64,000 nucleotides of DNA from Microbacterium sp. LWH7-1.2. GTDB taxonomy: Bacteria > Actinomycetota > Actinomycetes > Actinomycetales > Microbacteriaceae. The notes under the pieces are model-generated. The model made no database searches. It was given only the letters and a program-made list of their open reading frames with translations, and was not told the DNA's origin. Numbering within the stretch: the stretch's first letter is position 1; each line of letters begins with the position of its first letter. The DNA is taken from positions 3,472,001-3,536,000 of the forward strand of contig NZ_CP151637.1 of the NCBI RefSeq assembly GCF_038397755.1, given 5' to 3'. The translations under genes were made by a program, and so were the position numbers. Positions 1-7,843 of this stretch are shown one piece after another.

Positions 1-85
1 CGGCGACCTGCGTCGAGAACCCGTCGAGCACCTCGAGGGCGCCGGAGGTGTCGCCCGCGGTCGATTGATTTACGACGTTGTACAC
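1..85 (-). CDS. Partial coding sequence, N-terminus only, unrecognised
   Basis: Reading the minus strand from a GTG at 85 gives about 28 codons that run off the window edge. From codon 9 on nearly every third position is G or C ([18 protein letters not shown]), which is the coding pattern of this genome; no other frame does this. No domain can be recognised in so short a piece. The ALEVLDGFS stretch is loosely like the start of an IclR-type regulator, but that is only a guess. The first codons are AT-richer, so the true start may differ. Confidence 0.35.
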   Translation of the reverse strand, partial: MYNVVNQSTAGDTSGALEVLDGFSTQVA

Positions 86-183
86 AAAGACGACCGGATG
101 CCGCGGGCGCCGGCATCCGTCCACATCCGGTCCGTCAGTCGAGCCGGGCGGCCGGAGTTCCGACACGGATGGAGGATGGAGCG

Positions 184-245
184 TGTAAAAAATTCTTGAC
201 ACCGACGGCAGGGACGCCTATCTTCAGTGTCAAGAATCTTTTACA
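184..245 (+). promoter_or_regulatory. Promoter inside a 19-bp inverted repeat
   Basis: Positions 184-202 and 227-245 form an inverted repeat (18 of 19 pairs) around a 24-base centre. The left arm carries a perfect -35 TTGACA (196-201) and, 17 bases later, a -10 TATCTT (219-224). The right arm covers the expected transcription start. This is the layout of a repressor-controlled promoter for the membrane protein/HTH pair that follows; the downstream XRE-type protein is the obvious candidate repressor (inference). Confidence 0.7.
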
Positions 246-265
246 TAATCCCCCGGGGAGGGGCC

Positions 266-700
266 ATGGTCTACGAAGAGCGCAACATCTGGGCGAGCCT
301 CATCGTCAGCGTGATCGGCATGATCGTCTACGTCGTGATCGTGCTGCAGCAGGCCGCTGGCGGGCCACTCACCGACGTGGACTGGGTCCCGATCATGCTG
401 TGGGTCATCGGCGCCGGCATCGTCGGGGCGATCCTGGTGAGCATCGTGTGGGGCATCCTCGCGGGCATGCGCGACCCCGACGGCGTGGGCAGGTCCGATC
501 AGCGCGACCGCGACATCGCGCACATGTCGACGCGTGTCGGCCAGGCGTTCCTCGTGATCGCGGGGCTGGGCGTCATCCTCCTGTGCGCGTTCGAGGCCGA
601 CTGGTTCTGGATCGCCAACATCATGTTCTTCGGCTTCGCGCTGTCGTCGATCGTCGGCGGCGTCGCGAGCGTCATCGCGTACCGCCGTGGGCTCGTCTGA
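266..700 (+). CDS. Four-helix membrane protein, partner of an HTH regulator
   Basis: A 144-residue integral membrane protein with hydrophobic segments at about 9-28, 41-66, 91-108 and 112-138 and a short charged loop (about 68-90) between helices 2 and 3. I start it at the ATG at 266 because GGGGAGGGG lies just upstream; an in-frame upstream start would fall inside the promoter repeat. Its stop overlaps the start of the next gene (TGATG), so both are translated together. Small multi-helix membrane proteins paired with a short XRE-type regulator of this sort (often DUF2178-like) are common in actinobacteria; the function is unknown. Confidence 0.75.
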   Translation: MVYEERNIWASLIVSVIGMIVYVVIVLQQAAGGPLTDVDWVPIMLWVIGAGIVGAILVSIVWGILAGMRDPDGVGRSDQRDRDIAHMSTRVGQAFLVIAGLGVILLCAFEADWFWIANIMFFGFALSSIVGGVASVIAYRRGLV

Positions 701-915
701 TGGTCAAGCCCACCAAGGTCCAGAACTCCATCCGCGCCGTGCGCGAGGCGGCGGGGATCACGCAGGCCGAGCTCGCGCGCCGGGTCGGCGTCACCCGGCA
801 GACCCTCATCGCCATCGAGCAGGGCCGCTACTCGCCGACCCTCGAACTCGCCTTCCAGCTTGCCCGCGCCTTCGGCGTCGGGCTCGACGACCTCTTCGAC
901 TACCCGGAGGAATGA
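700..915 (+). CDS. Small XRE-family helix-turn-helix regulator
   Basis: A 71-residue protein that is almost entirely one HTH_3 domain: the recognition region reads [20 protein letters not shown] followed by the usual second half [19 protein letters not shown]. This resembles the YozG-type mini-regulators that accompany small membrane proteins. The ATG overlaps the stop of the membrane protein, so the two form an operon. It probably binds the inverted repeat at 184-245 and controls its own expression (inference). It has no sensor domain. Confidence 0.85.
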   Translation: MVKPTKVQNSIRAVREAAGITQAELARRVGVTRQTLIAIEQGRYSPTLELAFQLARAFGVGLDDLFDYPEE

Positions 916-916
916 C

Positions 917-1963
917 ATGTCCGACACGCTTCACGAGCCCGCCGCCGTGCGCACCGATTCGATGCCCGCGTGGACTCAGCATCGCTACGGTGAGGCCGAC
1001 GCGGTCGCGCTCGAGAGCATCGACGTGCCGGCGCCGCGCCGCGGTCAGGTGCTCCTGCGTCTGCGAGCGACCGCGCTCAACAACGGCGACATCCGCGTCA
1101 TGCGCGGTGAGCCCCTCCTCGTGCGGTTCGCGTTCGGCCTCCGCCGCCCGCGCCAGTCGGTGCGCGGGATGGATGCGGCCGCCACCGTCGCGGGCCTCGG
1201 CGAAGGCGTGACGGAGTTCGCCGTCGGCGATGAGGTGGTGTGCGAACTGCCCGCCGGCGGAGGCCTCGCCCGCTACGCCGTCTCGCCGGTCGGACGCGTC
1301 GTGCGCCGCCCGCCCGAGCTCGATCCGGCGGTCGCCGCGACCCTGCCGATCGCCGGTGGGACGGCGTGGCAGGCGCTGGAGCTGGGAGGACTGACGGATG
1401 CCGCGACCCCGGGTTCGTCGCCGCGGCGGGTGCTCGTGATCGGGGCGTCCGGCGGGGTGGGCACGTTCGCGGTGCAGCTCGCGGCGGGACGGGGCGCCGA
1501 CGTGTGGGCGCTGTGCGGGGAGCGGAACCGCCCGCTCGTCGAGGGACTCGGCGCCACGCGCACGTTCGACTATCACGCGGTGCAGCCGGGGTCGCCCGAG
1601 CTCGGCGAGGGTCGGTTCGACATCATCCTCGACATCGCCGGCACGGCTCCGCTGCGGGAGCTGCAGCGGCTCGTGCGCGACGGCGGCCGGGTCGTGCTGG
1701 TCTCCGGCGAGGGCGGTCGCGTGCTCGGACCTATCGGGCGCATCGCCGGCGCCGCGCTCCGCTCGATCGGGTCGAAGCGCGTGCTGCGTCCCCTTGCCGC
1801 CCTCGCCAAGCCCGACGCCCTTGCCGAATTGCTCGCGCTCGCCGCGGCGGGCGGAGTGAGTCCGGTCATCGAGCGGCGGTACGCGTTCGCCGAGGCGGGC
1901 GCCGCGCTCGCACGCGTCGCCGGCGGCCGCGTGGCGGGCAAGATCGTGGTTCTCGCGGAGTGA
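917..1963 (+). CDS. Zinc-independent quinone-oxidoreductase-like dehydrogenase (MDR superfamily)
   Basis: 348 residues with the two-part medium-chain dehydrogenase/reductase architecture: a GroES-like N-terminal part and a Rossmann NAD(P)-binding part with GASGGVGTFAVQLA at about 175-190. No cysteine-rich structural zinc loop is visible, so it belongs to the quinone oxidoreductase / zeta-crystallin-like branch (NADPH-dependent reduction of quinones or enones). The ATG lies one base after the HTH stop behind GGAGGAATGAC, so it is co-transcribed with the membrane protein/HTH pair. Substrate unknown. Confidence 0.85.
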   Translation: MSDTLHEPAAVRTDSMPAWTQHRYGEADAVALESIDVPAPRRGQVLLRLRATALNNGDIRVMRGEPLLVRFAFGLRRPRQSVRGMDAAATVAGLGEGVTEFAVGDEVVCELPAGGGLARYAVSPVGRVVRRPPELDPAVAATLPIAGGTAWQALELGGLTDAATPGSSPRRVLVIGASGGVGTFAVQLAAGRGADVWALCGERNRPLVEGLGATRTFDYHAVQPGSPELGEGRFDIILDIAGTAPLRELQRLVRDGGRVVLVSGEGGRVLGPIGRIAGAALRSIGSKRVLRPLAALAKPDALAELLALAAAGGVSPVIERRYAFAEAGAALARVAGGRVAGKIVVLAE

Positions 1964-2103
1964 GCGGGCGGCAGCATCCGAGTCGCTCATATCCCAGTCG
2001 CGGACGGCGTCCGTGAGACAATGGACGTGGCGTGCCCGGTTGATGGCTTCCCCAGCTCCGCCGGGCCTCTGGACAGCGTCCGCCGCGCCTCTACAGGAGC
2101 AAG

Positions 2104-2988
2104 ATGTCCACGCAGAACACCGCGCCCGCCACCGCCCCGGTCACCGGGTCCGCCTCCGGCCGGATCCAGCAGGTCCGCCGCTACCTCATGTGCCGCCCCG
2201 AGCACTTCACGGTGAGCTACACCATCAACCCCTGGATGGAGCCCGCCAATCCCACCGACACTGCACTCGCGGTCCGTCAGTGGCAGACGCTCTACGACAC
2301 GTACGTCGCACTGGGACACGAGGTGCACCTCATCGACCCGATCGACGGTCTTCCCGACATGGTCTACACGGCCAACGGGGGCTTCGTCATCGACAACGTC
2401 GCGTACGGCGCCAAGTTCCGGTTCCAGGAGCGCGTGCCCGAGGGTCCCGCCTTCATGGACTGGTTCCGTGCGAACGGCTTCGAGGTCGCCGAGCCGGTCG
2501 AGGTCAACGAGGGCGAGGGCGACTTCCTCCTCGTCGGCGACACGATCCTCGCGGGCACGGGTTTCCGCTCGACCGGCGACAGCCACCGCGAGCTCCGCGA
2601 CGTGTTCGGCAAGGAGGTCGTGAGCCTCACCCTCGTCGACCCGCGGTTCTACCATCTCGACACCGCGATCTCGGTGCTCGACCCGGTCGAGGGCCCCGGT
2701 GGCGTCGAGAAGGCCAACATCGCCTACCTCGAGCACGCGTTCGACGAGCGCAGCCAGGCGATCCTCGCCGAACGCTATCCCGATGCGATCCGCGTGGCCG
2801 ACGCCGACGGCGCCGTGTTCGGTCTCAACTCGGCCAGCGACGGGCTCAACGTGATCATCTCGCCGCGTGCGACGGGCTTCGAGGCGCAGCTGCGCGAGCG
2901 CGGCTACAACCCGGTGCTCGTCGATCTGTCCGAGCTGCTGCTCGGCGGCGGCGGCATCAAGTGCTGCACGCTCGAGCTGCGACGCTGA
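2104..2988 (+). CDS. Amidinotransferase-fold arginine hydrolase (dimethylargininase / arginine dihydrolase family)
   Basis: 294 residues, close to the usual size of DDAH/arginine-deiminase fold enzymes. Visible elements: LMCRPEHF near residue 28, INPWM at 41-45, TANGG at 89-93, the guanidine-binding acidic stretch EGEGD at 136-140, the catalytic His in YHLDT (His184), and the C-terminal nucleophile region GGGGIKCCT (Cys287/288). An AGGAGC ribosome site lies just before the ATG. The gene is usually annotated ddaH (dimethylarginine to citrulline plus dimethylamine). The INPWM and TANGG motifs, and an ornithine aminotransferase 23 bases downstream, also fit the ArgZ/AgrE arginine dihydrolase branch, which makes ornithine directly; see findings. 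Confidence 0.8.
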   Translation: MSTQNTAPATAPVTGSASGRIQQVRRYLMCRPEHFTVSYTINPWMEPANPTDTALAVRQWQTLYDTYVALGHEVHLIDPIDGLPDMVYTANGGFVIDNVAYGAKFRFQERVPEGPAFMDWFRANGFEVAEPVEVNEGEGDFLLVGDTILAGTGFRSTGDSHRELRDVFGKEVVSLTLVDPRFYHLDTAISVLDPVEGPGGVEKANIAYLEHAFDERSQAILAERYPDAIRVADADGAVFGLNSASDGLNVIISPRATGFEAQLRERGYNPVLVDLSELLLGGGGIKCCTLELRR

Positions 2989-3011
2989 CCCGCGCGAAAG
3001 AGGAGCTTCCC

Positions 3012-4238
3012 ATGACCGCCGCCTCCGCCTCCCTCGACGCGGCGATGAGCCAGATCATCGCCGCTGAAGAGGAGCACGTCGCCCACAACTACCACCCGCT
3101 CCCGGTCGTCATCTCGCGCGGCGAGGGAGCATGGGTGACGGATGTCGAGGGCAAGCGCTACCTCGACCTGCTCTCGGCCTACTCGGCCCTCAACTTCGGC
3201 CATGGGCATCCCGCGATCCTCGCTGCCGCGCAGGAGCAGCTGAACCTCCTGACGCTCACCAGCCGCGCGTATCACAACGACCGCCTCGGGCCCTTCGCCG
3301 CCGCCCTCGCCGAGCTGTGCGGAAAGGACCTCGTGCTGCCGATGAACACCGGCGCCGAGGCCGTCGAGACCGGCATCAAGGTCGCGCGCGCATGGGGCTA
3401 CCGCGTCAAGGGCGTGACCCCGGACGCCGCGAAGATCATCGTGGCGCACGGCAATTTCCACGGCCGCACCACCACCATCGTCGGGTTCAGCGACGACCGT
3501 CAGGCGCGGGACGGCTTCGGCCCGTTCACGCCCGGCTTCATCTCGGTGCCGTTCGGCGACGCCGCGGTCATCGACGCCGCCATCACCGCCGACACCGTCG
3601 CCGTGCTCATCGAGCCGATCCAGGGCGAGGCGGGCGTCGTCCTCCCACCCGAGGGCTACCTGAAGAAGGTGCGCGAGATCTGCACTCGCCGCGGCGTGCT
3701 GTTGATCGCCGACGAGATCCAGTCCGGCCTCGGCCGCGTGGGCGAGACGTTCGCGTGCGACCGCGAGGGCGTCGTGCCCGACGTCTATCTGCTCGGCAAG
3801 GCGCTGGGCGGCGGCATCCTTCCGCTGTCGGCGGTGGTCGCCGACCGCGACGTGCTCGGCGTGATCCGTCCGGGCGAGCACGGTTCGACCTTCGGCGGGA
3901 ACCCGCTCGCGGCGGCCGTCGGCCTTCGCGTGGTCGAGATGCTGCAGACCGGCGAGTTCCAGGGGCGCGCGAAGCTCCTCGGCGAGCACCTCGAGGCGAA
4001 GCTGCACGAGCTCGTGGGACACGGCGTCACGGCGGCGCGCGTCGCGGGCCTCTGGGCCGGCGTCGACATCGACCCCGAGATCGGCACCGGCCGCGAGATC
4101 GCCGAACGCCTCATCGCGCGCGGCGTGCTCGTGAAGGACACGCACGGGCAGACCATCCGCATCGCGCCGCCGCTCGTCGTGCGGGCGACAGAGCTGGACT
4201 GGGCGGTCGAGCAGCTCCGCTTCGTGCTCGCGGGCTGA
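3012..4238 (+). CDS. rocD: Ornithine aminotransferase
   Basis: 408 residues, a full-length class III PLP aminotransferase. It transfers the delta-amino group of ornithine to 2-oxoglutarate to give glutamate semialdehyde/P5C. Seen: NTGAEAVETGIK near residue 115, the cofactor aspartate in IADEIQSGLGR, the lysine in LLGKALGGG that would form the Schiff base, and the FGGNPLA segment. AGAGGAGC precedes the ATG and the gap to the upstream arginine hydrolase is 23 bases, so the pair forms an arginine-to-glutamate catabolic unit. The downstream region holds a short repeat (4258-4330), not a recognisable terminator. Confidence 0.92.
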   Translation: MTAASASLDAAMSQIIAAEEEHVAHNYHPLPVVISRGEGAWVTDVEGKRYLDLLSAYSALNFGHGHPAILAAAQEQLNLLTLTSRAYHNDRLGPFAAALAELCGKDLVLPMNTGAEAVETGIKVARAWGYRVKGVTPDAAKIIVAHGNFHGRTTTIVGFSDDRQARDGFGPFTPGFISVPFGDAAVIDAAITADTVAVLIEPIQGEAGVVLPPEGYLKKVREICTRRGVLLIADEIQSGLGRVGETFACDREGVVPDVYLLGKALGGGILPLSAVVADRDVLGVIRPGEHGSTFGGNPLAAAVGLRVVEMLQTGEFQGRAKLLGEHLEAKLHELVGHGVTAARVAGLWAGVDIDPEIGTGREIAERLIARGVLVKDTHGQTIRIAPPLVVRATELDWAVEQLRFVLAG

Positions 4239-4257
4239 CCTGCCCTGCGGGGTCAGC

Positions 4258-4330
4258 ATGTCCCGCTTTCATTCGCTCAGCGCCCGCCTTGCGGTCGGAA
4301 TCGGGACATGAGCGCAGGAGATCGGGACAT
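4258..4330. repeat. Copy A of a ~73-bp TGTCCCG-bounded repeat
   Basis: This intergenic element begins ATGTCCCG, has an internal TCGGGACATGAGCG, and ends ATCGGGACAT. Its reverse complement aligns with the element at 52347-52422: both read TGTCCCGATCT, then TCATGTCCC about ten bases on, then GCTGAGC, then CGGGACA at the far end. The two copies lie 48 kb apart between unrelated genes, so this is a dispersed small palindromic repeat. It sits between convergent genes (rocD and the molybdopterin oxidoreductase), where it could act as a terminator. Confidence 0.65.
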
Positions 4331-4378
4331 CGAAGCCCCTAGGCGCGGTCCGGCACCGGGCCCGTGCGCCGACGCAGC

Positions 4379-5980
4379 TCAGGCGACGTCGACGTTGAGC
4401 TGCTGCCAGCCGGTCGCGCCGTCGGGCGCGGGCCACGCGTCGGTCTCGATCTGCAGCTCGCCGTCGGCGTTGGTGGCGCGGCAGCGGATCTCGTGCGATC
4501 CGCGTACGGCCGTCCAAGGGATCGACCACTGCACCCACGTGTCGTCCGAGATCGCCGAGGCGAGCGTCGCCTCCCGCCAGGGCCCGCCGTCGACCTGCAC
4601 CTCGACCTTCGCGATGCCCACGTGCTGCTGCCACGCGACACCCGCGATGGTCGTGTCACCCGCGCCCAGCCCTTGGCCGCGGCGCGGCAGGTCGATGCGC
4701 GACTGCAGCTTGATCGGCCCCTTCGCGGACCAGCCGCGCGTCGTCCAGTAGGCGTTCGCCCGGTCGAACCGCGTCACCTCGAGTTCGGTGACCCACTTGG
4801 TCGCCGACACATAGCCGTACAGCCCCGGCACGACCATGCGCACCGGGAAGCCGTGCTCGGGCGGCAGCGGCTCGCCGTTCATGCCGACGGCGAGGATCGC
4901 GTTGCGCCCTTCCTCCTGCAGCACTTCGAGCGGCGTGCTCGCGCTGAAGCCGTCGATCGATCGGGACAGCACCATGTCGGCCTCCGCTGTCGGCCGCGCC
5001 CGTTCGAGGAGCAGCCGGATCGGGTAGCCGAGCCACTTCGCATTGCCTATGAGGTCGCCGCCGACAGGATTGGAGACGCAGGCGAGGGTCGTCCAGCTCT
5101 CCTCGAGCGGGAGGGCGAGCAGTTCATCCCACCCGATCTCGACCTCGTCCTCGACGAGGCCGTGGATGCGCAGGCTCCAGTCGGCCGGGTCGATCTGCGG
5201 CACGACGAGGGCCGTGTCGATGCGGTAGAAGCTCGCGTTAGGGGTGACGACGGGCGTCATCCCCGTCAGCTCCAGCTGTGCCCCGGCAGGGACCGGCGGC
5301 GCGGCGGATGCCGGAGCGGGAAGGCGCAGCGCCTCACGCACGGCGGTCACGGTGCGTGCACCCGCCTGCAGCGCTGTCCCCGCGATCGCCGCGATCACTC
5401 CCGCGGCGGTCGCCACGCCCGCCCAGACGAGGAAACGGCGGCGCGACGGATCTTCGTCGCCGGGGAGACCGTCGCTTCCCTCTGCCGCGGGCGTCGGGGG
5501 CGAGGCATCCGTGGTCCTTCTCGCGAGCCGGGTCAGCAGCCGGACAGCACCCGCCGCGACGACGCCCGCAGCGAGCGAGGGCAGCCACGCCAGCCCTGTC
5601 GACCCGGCGCGGGTCATCGCGAGCACGGCCACGACCGCACCCAGTGCGGCGAACACGGCCGCGCCGAACCAGGGGCGGCGCAGCTCCAGGACGCCGGCGC
5701 CGGCCGCCGCGGCCAGGAGGACGACGGCGATCCCGACGAGCAGGGCGAGCTTGTCGGCCGTGCCGAACAGCGTGATCGCAGCATCCTTCGCCCATGACGG
5801 TGCGAGGTCGATGAGCACTCCGCCGACGACGGAGAGGGGGCTCGACGACGGCGCGACCACCGCGGCGACCAGCTCGCCGATGCCGGCGCCGAGCACGACG
5901 GATGCCACGCCCGCGGCCGCGCCGGAGAGGGCCGAGGCCTTCGCGGCGACAGGCGTCGCGGCACTCGCCTCACGCGTCAT
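4379..5980 (-). CDS. Membrane-anchored molybdopterin-dependent oxidoreductase (sulfite-oxidase family)
   Basis: 533 residues. The N-terminal third holds about four or five hydrophobic segments, then RRRFLVWAG followed by another helix; the rest is an extracytoplasmic sulfite-oxidase-type molybdenum domain with the cofactor-ligand cysteine in TLACVSNPVGG and a C-terminal immunoglobulin-like dimerisation domain (VEVQVDGGPWREA, QWSIPW). Such TM-plus-SUOX proteins are common in actinobacteria; electron acceptor and substrate are unknown (sulfite, methionine sulfoxide or others are possible). The ATG at 5980 sits six bases after a TATGCT -10 box, so the mRNA is probably leaderless. Confidence 0.88.
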   Translation of the reverse strand: MTREASAATPVAAKASALSGAAAGVASVVLGAGIGELVAAVVAPSSSPLSVVGGVLIDLAPSWAKDAAITLFGTADKLALLVGIAVVLLAAAAGAGVLELRRPWFGAAVFAALGAVVAVLAMTRAGSTGLAWLPSLAAGVVAAGAVRLLTRLARRTTDASPPTPAAEGSDGLPGDEDPSRRRFLVWAGVATAAGVIAAIAGTALQAGARTVTAVREALRLPAPASAAPPVPAGAQLELTGMTPVVTPNASFYRIDTALVVPQIDPADWSLRIHGLVEDEVEIGWDELLALPLEESWTTLACVSNPVGGDLIGNAKWLGYPIRLLLERARPTAEADMVLSRSIDGFSASTPLEVLQEEGRNAILAVGMNGEPLPPEHGFPVRMVVPGLYGYVSATKWVTELEVTRFDRANAYWTTRGWSAKGPIKLQSRIDLPRRGQGLGAGDTTIAGVAWQQHVGIAKVEVQVDGGPWREATLASAISDDTWVQWSIPWTAVRGSHEIRCRATNADGELQIETDAWPAPDGATGWQQLNVDVA

Positions 5981-5986
5981 AGCGCG

Positions 5987-6063
5987 AGCATACGTCCGAT
6001 CCGCCGCGGCGTGGCCGGGAGGACGACTCGGAAACACGAGCGCAACGAAGGCCGCATTAGGCT
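5987..6063. promoter_or_regulatory. Divergent pair of leaderless promoters
   Basis: Two -10 boxes of the TANNNT type face away from each other in an 89-base gap. On the minus strand TATGCT (5987-5992) is followed by six bases and the ATG at 5980; on the plus strand TAGGCT (6058-6063) is followed by six bases and the ATG at 6070. Neither start has a Shine-Dalgarno sequence, as expected for leaderless transcripts. Confidence 0.6.
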
Positions 6064-6069
6064 CTTCGC

Positions 6070-7755
6070 ATGGGTGATCTGTTCGACGGCTACGGCTCCA
6101 CGTTGGCGCCGCGCAAGACGCCTTCCGGGGTTCCCGCGTTCGACGAGATGTTCGGGAGCCCGGCTCATCCGGGTGCGCCCGCCGAGTCGCGAGAGGCCTA
6201 TCGAGAGCTCTACCAGGCACTCGCGCAGATGACCCAGGAGGAGCTGCGCGGCCGCACCGATTCGCTCGCGAGCTCGTACCTCGCACAGGGCGTGACGTTC
6301 GACTTCGCAGGCGAGGAGAGGCCCTTCCCACTCGACGCGGTGCCCCGCGTGATCACGTACGACGAATGGTCGCGCATCGAGTCCGGCGTCAAGCAGCGCG
6401 TGCGGGCGCTCGAGGCGTTCCTCGACGACGCGTACGGGCATCAGTTCTGCGTGCGCGACGAGGTCCTGCCCGCCGGACTCATCGCGAGCTCGCAGTATTT
6501 CTACCGCCAGGCCGCGGGCATCCAGTCCGCCAACGGTGTGCGCATCCAGGTGTCGGGCATCGACCTGATCCGCGACGAGCACGGCGAGATGCGCGTGCTC
6601 GAAGACAACGTGCGCGTGCCGTCCGGCGTCAGCTACGTCATCTCGAACCGCCGGGTGATGGCGCAGACGCTGCCCGAGCTGTTCGTGTCGATGCGGGTGC
6701 GGCCCGTCGGCGACTACCCGAACAAGCTGCTCGCGGCGCTGCGCGCCTCCGCACCGGCGGGCATCGAGGACCCCAACGTCGTCGTGCTCACGCCGGGTGT
6801 GTACAACTCCGCGTACTTCGAGCACACGCTGCTCGCGCGACTCATGGGCGTCGAGCTCGTCGAGGGCCGAGACCTGCTGTGCATCGGCGGCAAGGTCTTC
6901 ATGCGCACCACGCGCGGGCCGAAGCGCGTCGACGTCATCTACCGCCGCGTCGACGACGAGTTCCTCGACCCGCTGCAGTTCCGGGCCGACTCGATGCTCG
7001 GGGCTCCCGGCCTCATGCTCGCGGCGCGCCTGGGCAACGTGACGATCGCGAACGCCGTCGGCAACGGCGTCGCCGACGACAAGCTGCTCTACACGTACGT
7101 GCCCGACCTCATCCGGTACTACCTCGCCGAGGAGCCGATCCTCAAGAACGTCGACACGTGGCGCCTCGAGGACCCGAACGCCCTCGAGGAGGTGCTCGAC
7201 CGGCTCGACGAGCTCGTGGTGAAGCCGGTCGACGGGTCAGGCGGCAAGGGGCTGGTCGTCGGACCGGATGCCTCGCCCGCCGAGCTCGAGAAGCTCCGCC
7301 AGCGCCTGCTCGCCGACCCCCGCGGCTGGATCGCGCAGCCCGTGGTCATGCTCTCGACCATCCCCACTCTCGTGGAAGACGGGATGCGGCCGCGCCACGC
7401 CGACCTCCGGCCGTTCGCGGTCAACGACGGCGAGGACGTGTGGGTGCTCCCCGGCGGCCTCACACGCGTGGCCCTGCCCGAGGGGCAGCTCGTGGTGAAC
7501 TCCAGCCAGGGCGGCGGCTCGAAGGACACGTGGATCGTCGGCGGTGCCGCACCGGGGCAGGTCGAGTACGGCCAGGGCCAGAGCGTGGCCGGCCTCGTCG
7601 CGGACCAGGCCGCCACGGTGACCGCGGCGATCCCCATCATCTACGACGCCCAGACCGAGCCTACGCACTCGCCGCAGGACCGCCCGCGCTCGCGCGTCGA
7701 GCAGCAGGAGCAGCAGCAGCAGGCCGCCGAGCAGAACGGGGGTGGGACGTGCTGA
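6070..7755 (+). CDS. Circularly permuted ATP-grasp protein
   Basis: 561 residues, typical of the CP_ATPgrasp family found in an operon with alpha-E and transglutaminase-like genes. Seen: the glycine-rich nucleotide loop VKPVDGSGGKGLVV near 385-398, the upstream RIQVSGIDLIRD and LEDNVRVPSGVSYV segments, and the SSQGGGSKDTWIV ending. The family is predicted to form amide bonds at the cost of ATP, perhaps making or attaching a peptide; no product is proven. The C-terminus is Glu/Gln-rich low-complexity. The stop lies inside a duplicated 20-bp segment that separates it from the next gene (see 7744-7843). Confidence 0.85.
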   Translation: MGDLFDGYGSTLAPRKTPSGVPAFDEMFGSPAHPGAPAESREAYRELYQALAQMTQEELRGRTDSLASSYLAQGVTFDFAGEERPFPLDAVPRVITYDEWSRIESGVKQRVRALEAFLDDAYGHQFCVRDEVLPAGLIASSQYFYRQAAGIQSANGVRIQVSGIDLIRDEHGEMRVLEDNVRVPSGVSYVISNRRVMAQTLPELFVSMRVRPVGDYPNKLLAALRASAPAGIEDPNVVVLTPGVYNSAYFEHTLLARLMGVELVEGRDLLCIGGKVFMRTTRGPKRVDVIYRRVDDEFLDPLQFRADSMLGAPGLMLAARLGNVTIANAVGNGVADDKLLYTYVPDLIRYYLAEEPILKNVDTWRLEDPNALEEVLDRLDELVVKPVDGSGGKGLVVGPDASPAELEKLRQRLLADPRGWIAQPVVMLSTIPTLVEDGMRPRHADLRPFAVNDGEDVWVLPGGLTRVALPEGQLVVNSSQGGGSKDTWIVGGAAPGQVEYGQGQSVAGLVADQAATVTAAIPIIYDAQTEPTHSPQDRPRSRVEQQEQQQQAAEQNGGGTC

Positions 7756-7843
7756 GTCGCATCTGCGTTTCGACTCGCTCGCTGCGCTCGCTCGCTCAAC
7801 GACCGGCCGCGGGGAAGGATGTCGGGACGTGCTGAGTCGCATC
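7744..7843. repeat. REP-like element between two 20-bp direct repeats
   Basis: Positions 7744-7763 and 7824-7843 are identical, offset by 80 bases. Between them lies a palindromic element starting GTTTCGAC (7767-7774), with CTCGCT/GCGCTCGCTCGCT in the middle and TCGCTCAACGACCGG (7792-7806) at the end; the same terminal motifs recur at 40796-40914 and partly at 33905-33940. The first repeat copy carries the stop of the ATP-grasp gene and the second carries the GTG start of the alpha-E gene. Before the insertion these would have overlapped as GTGCTGA. Confidence 0.8.
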
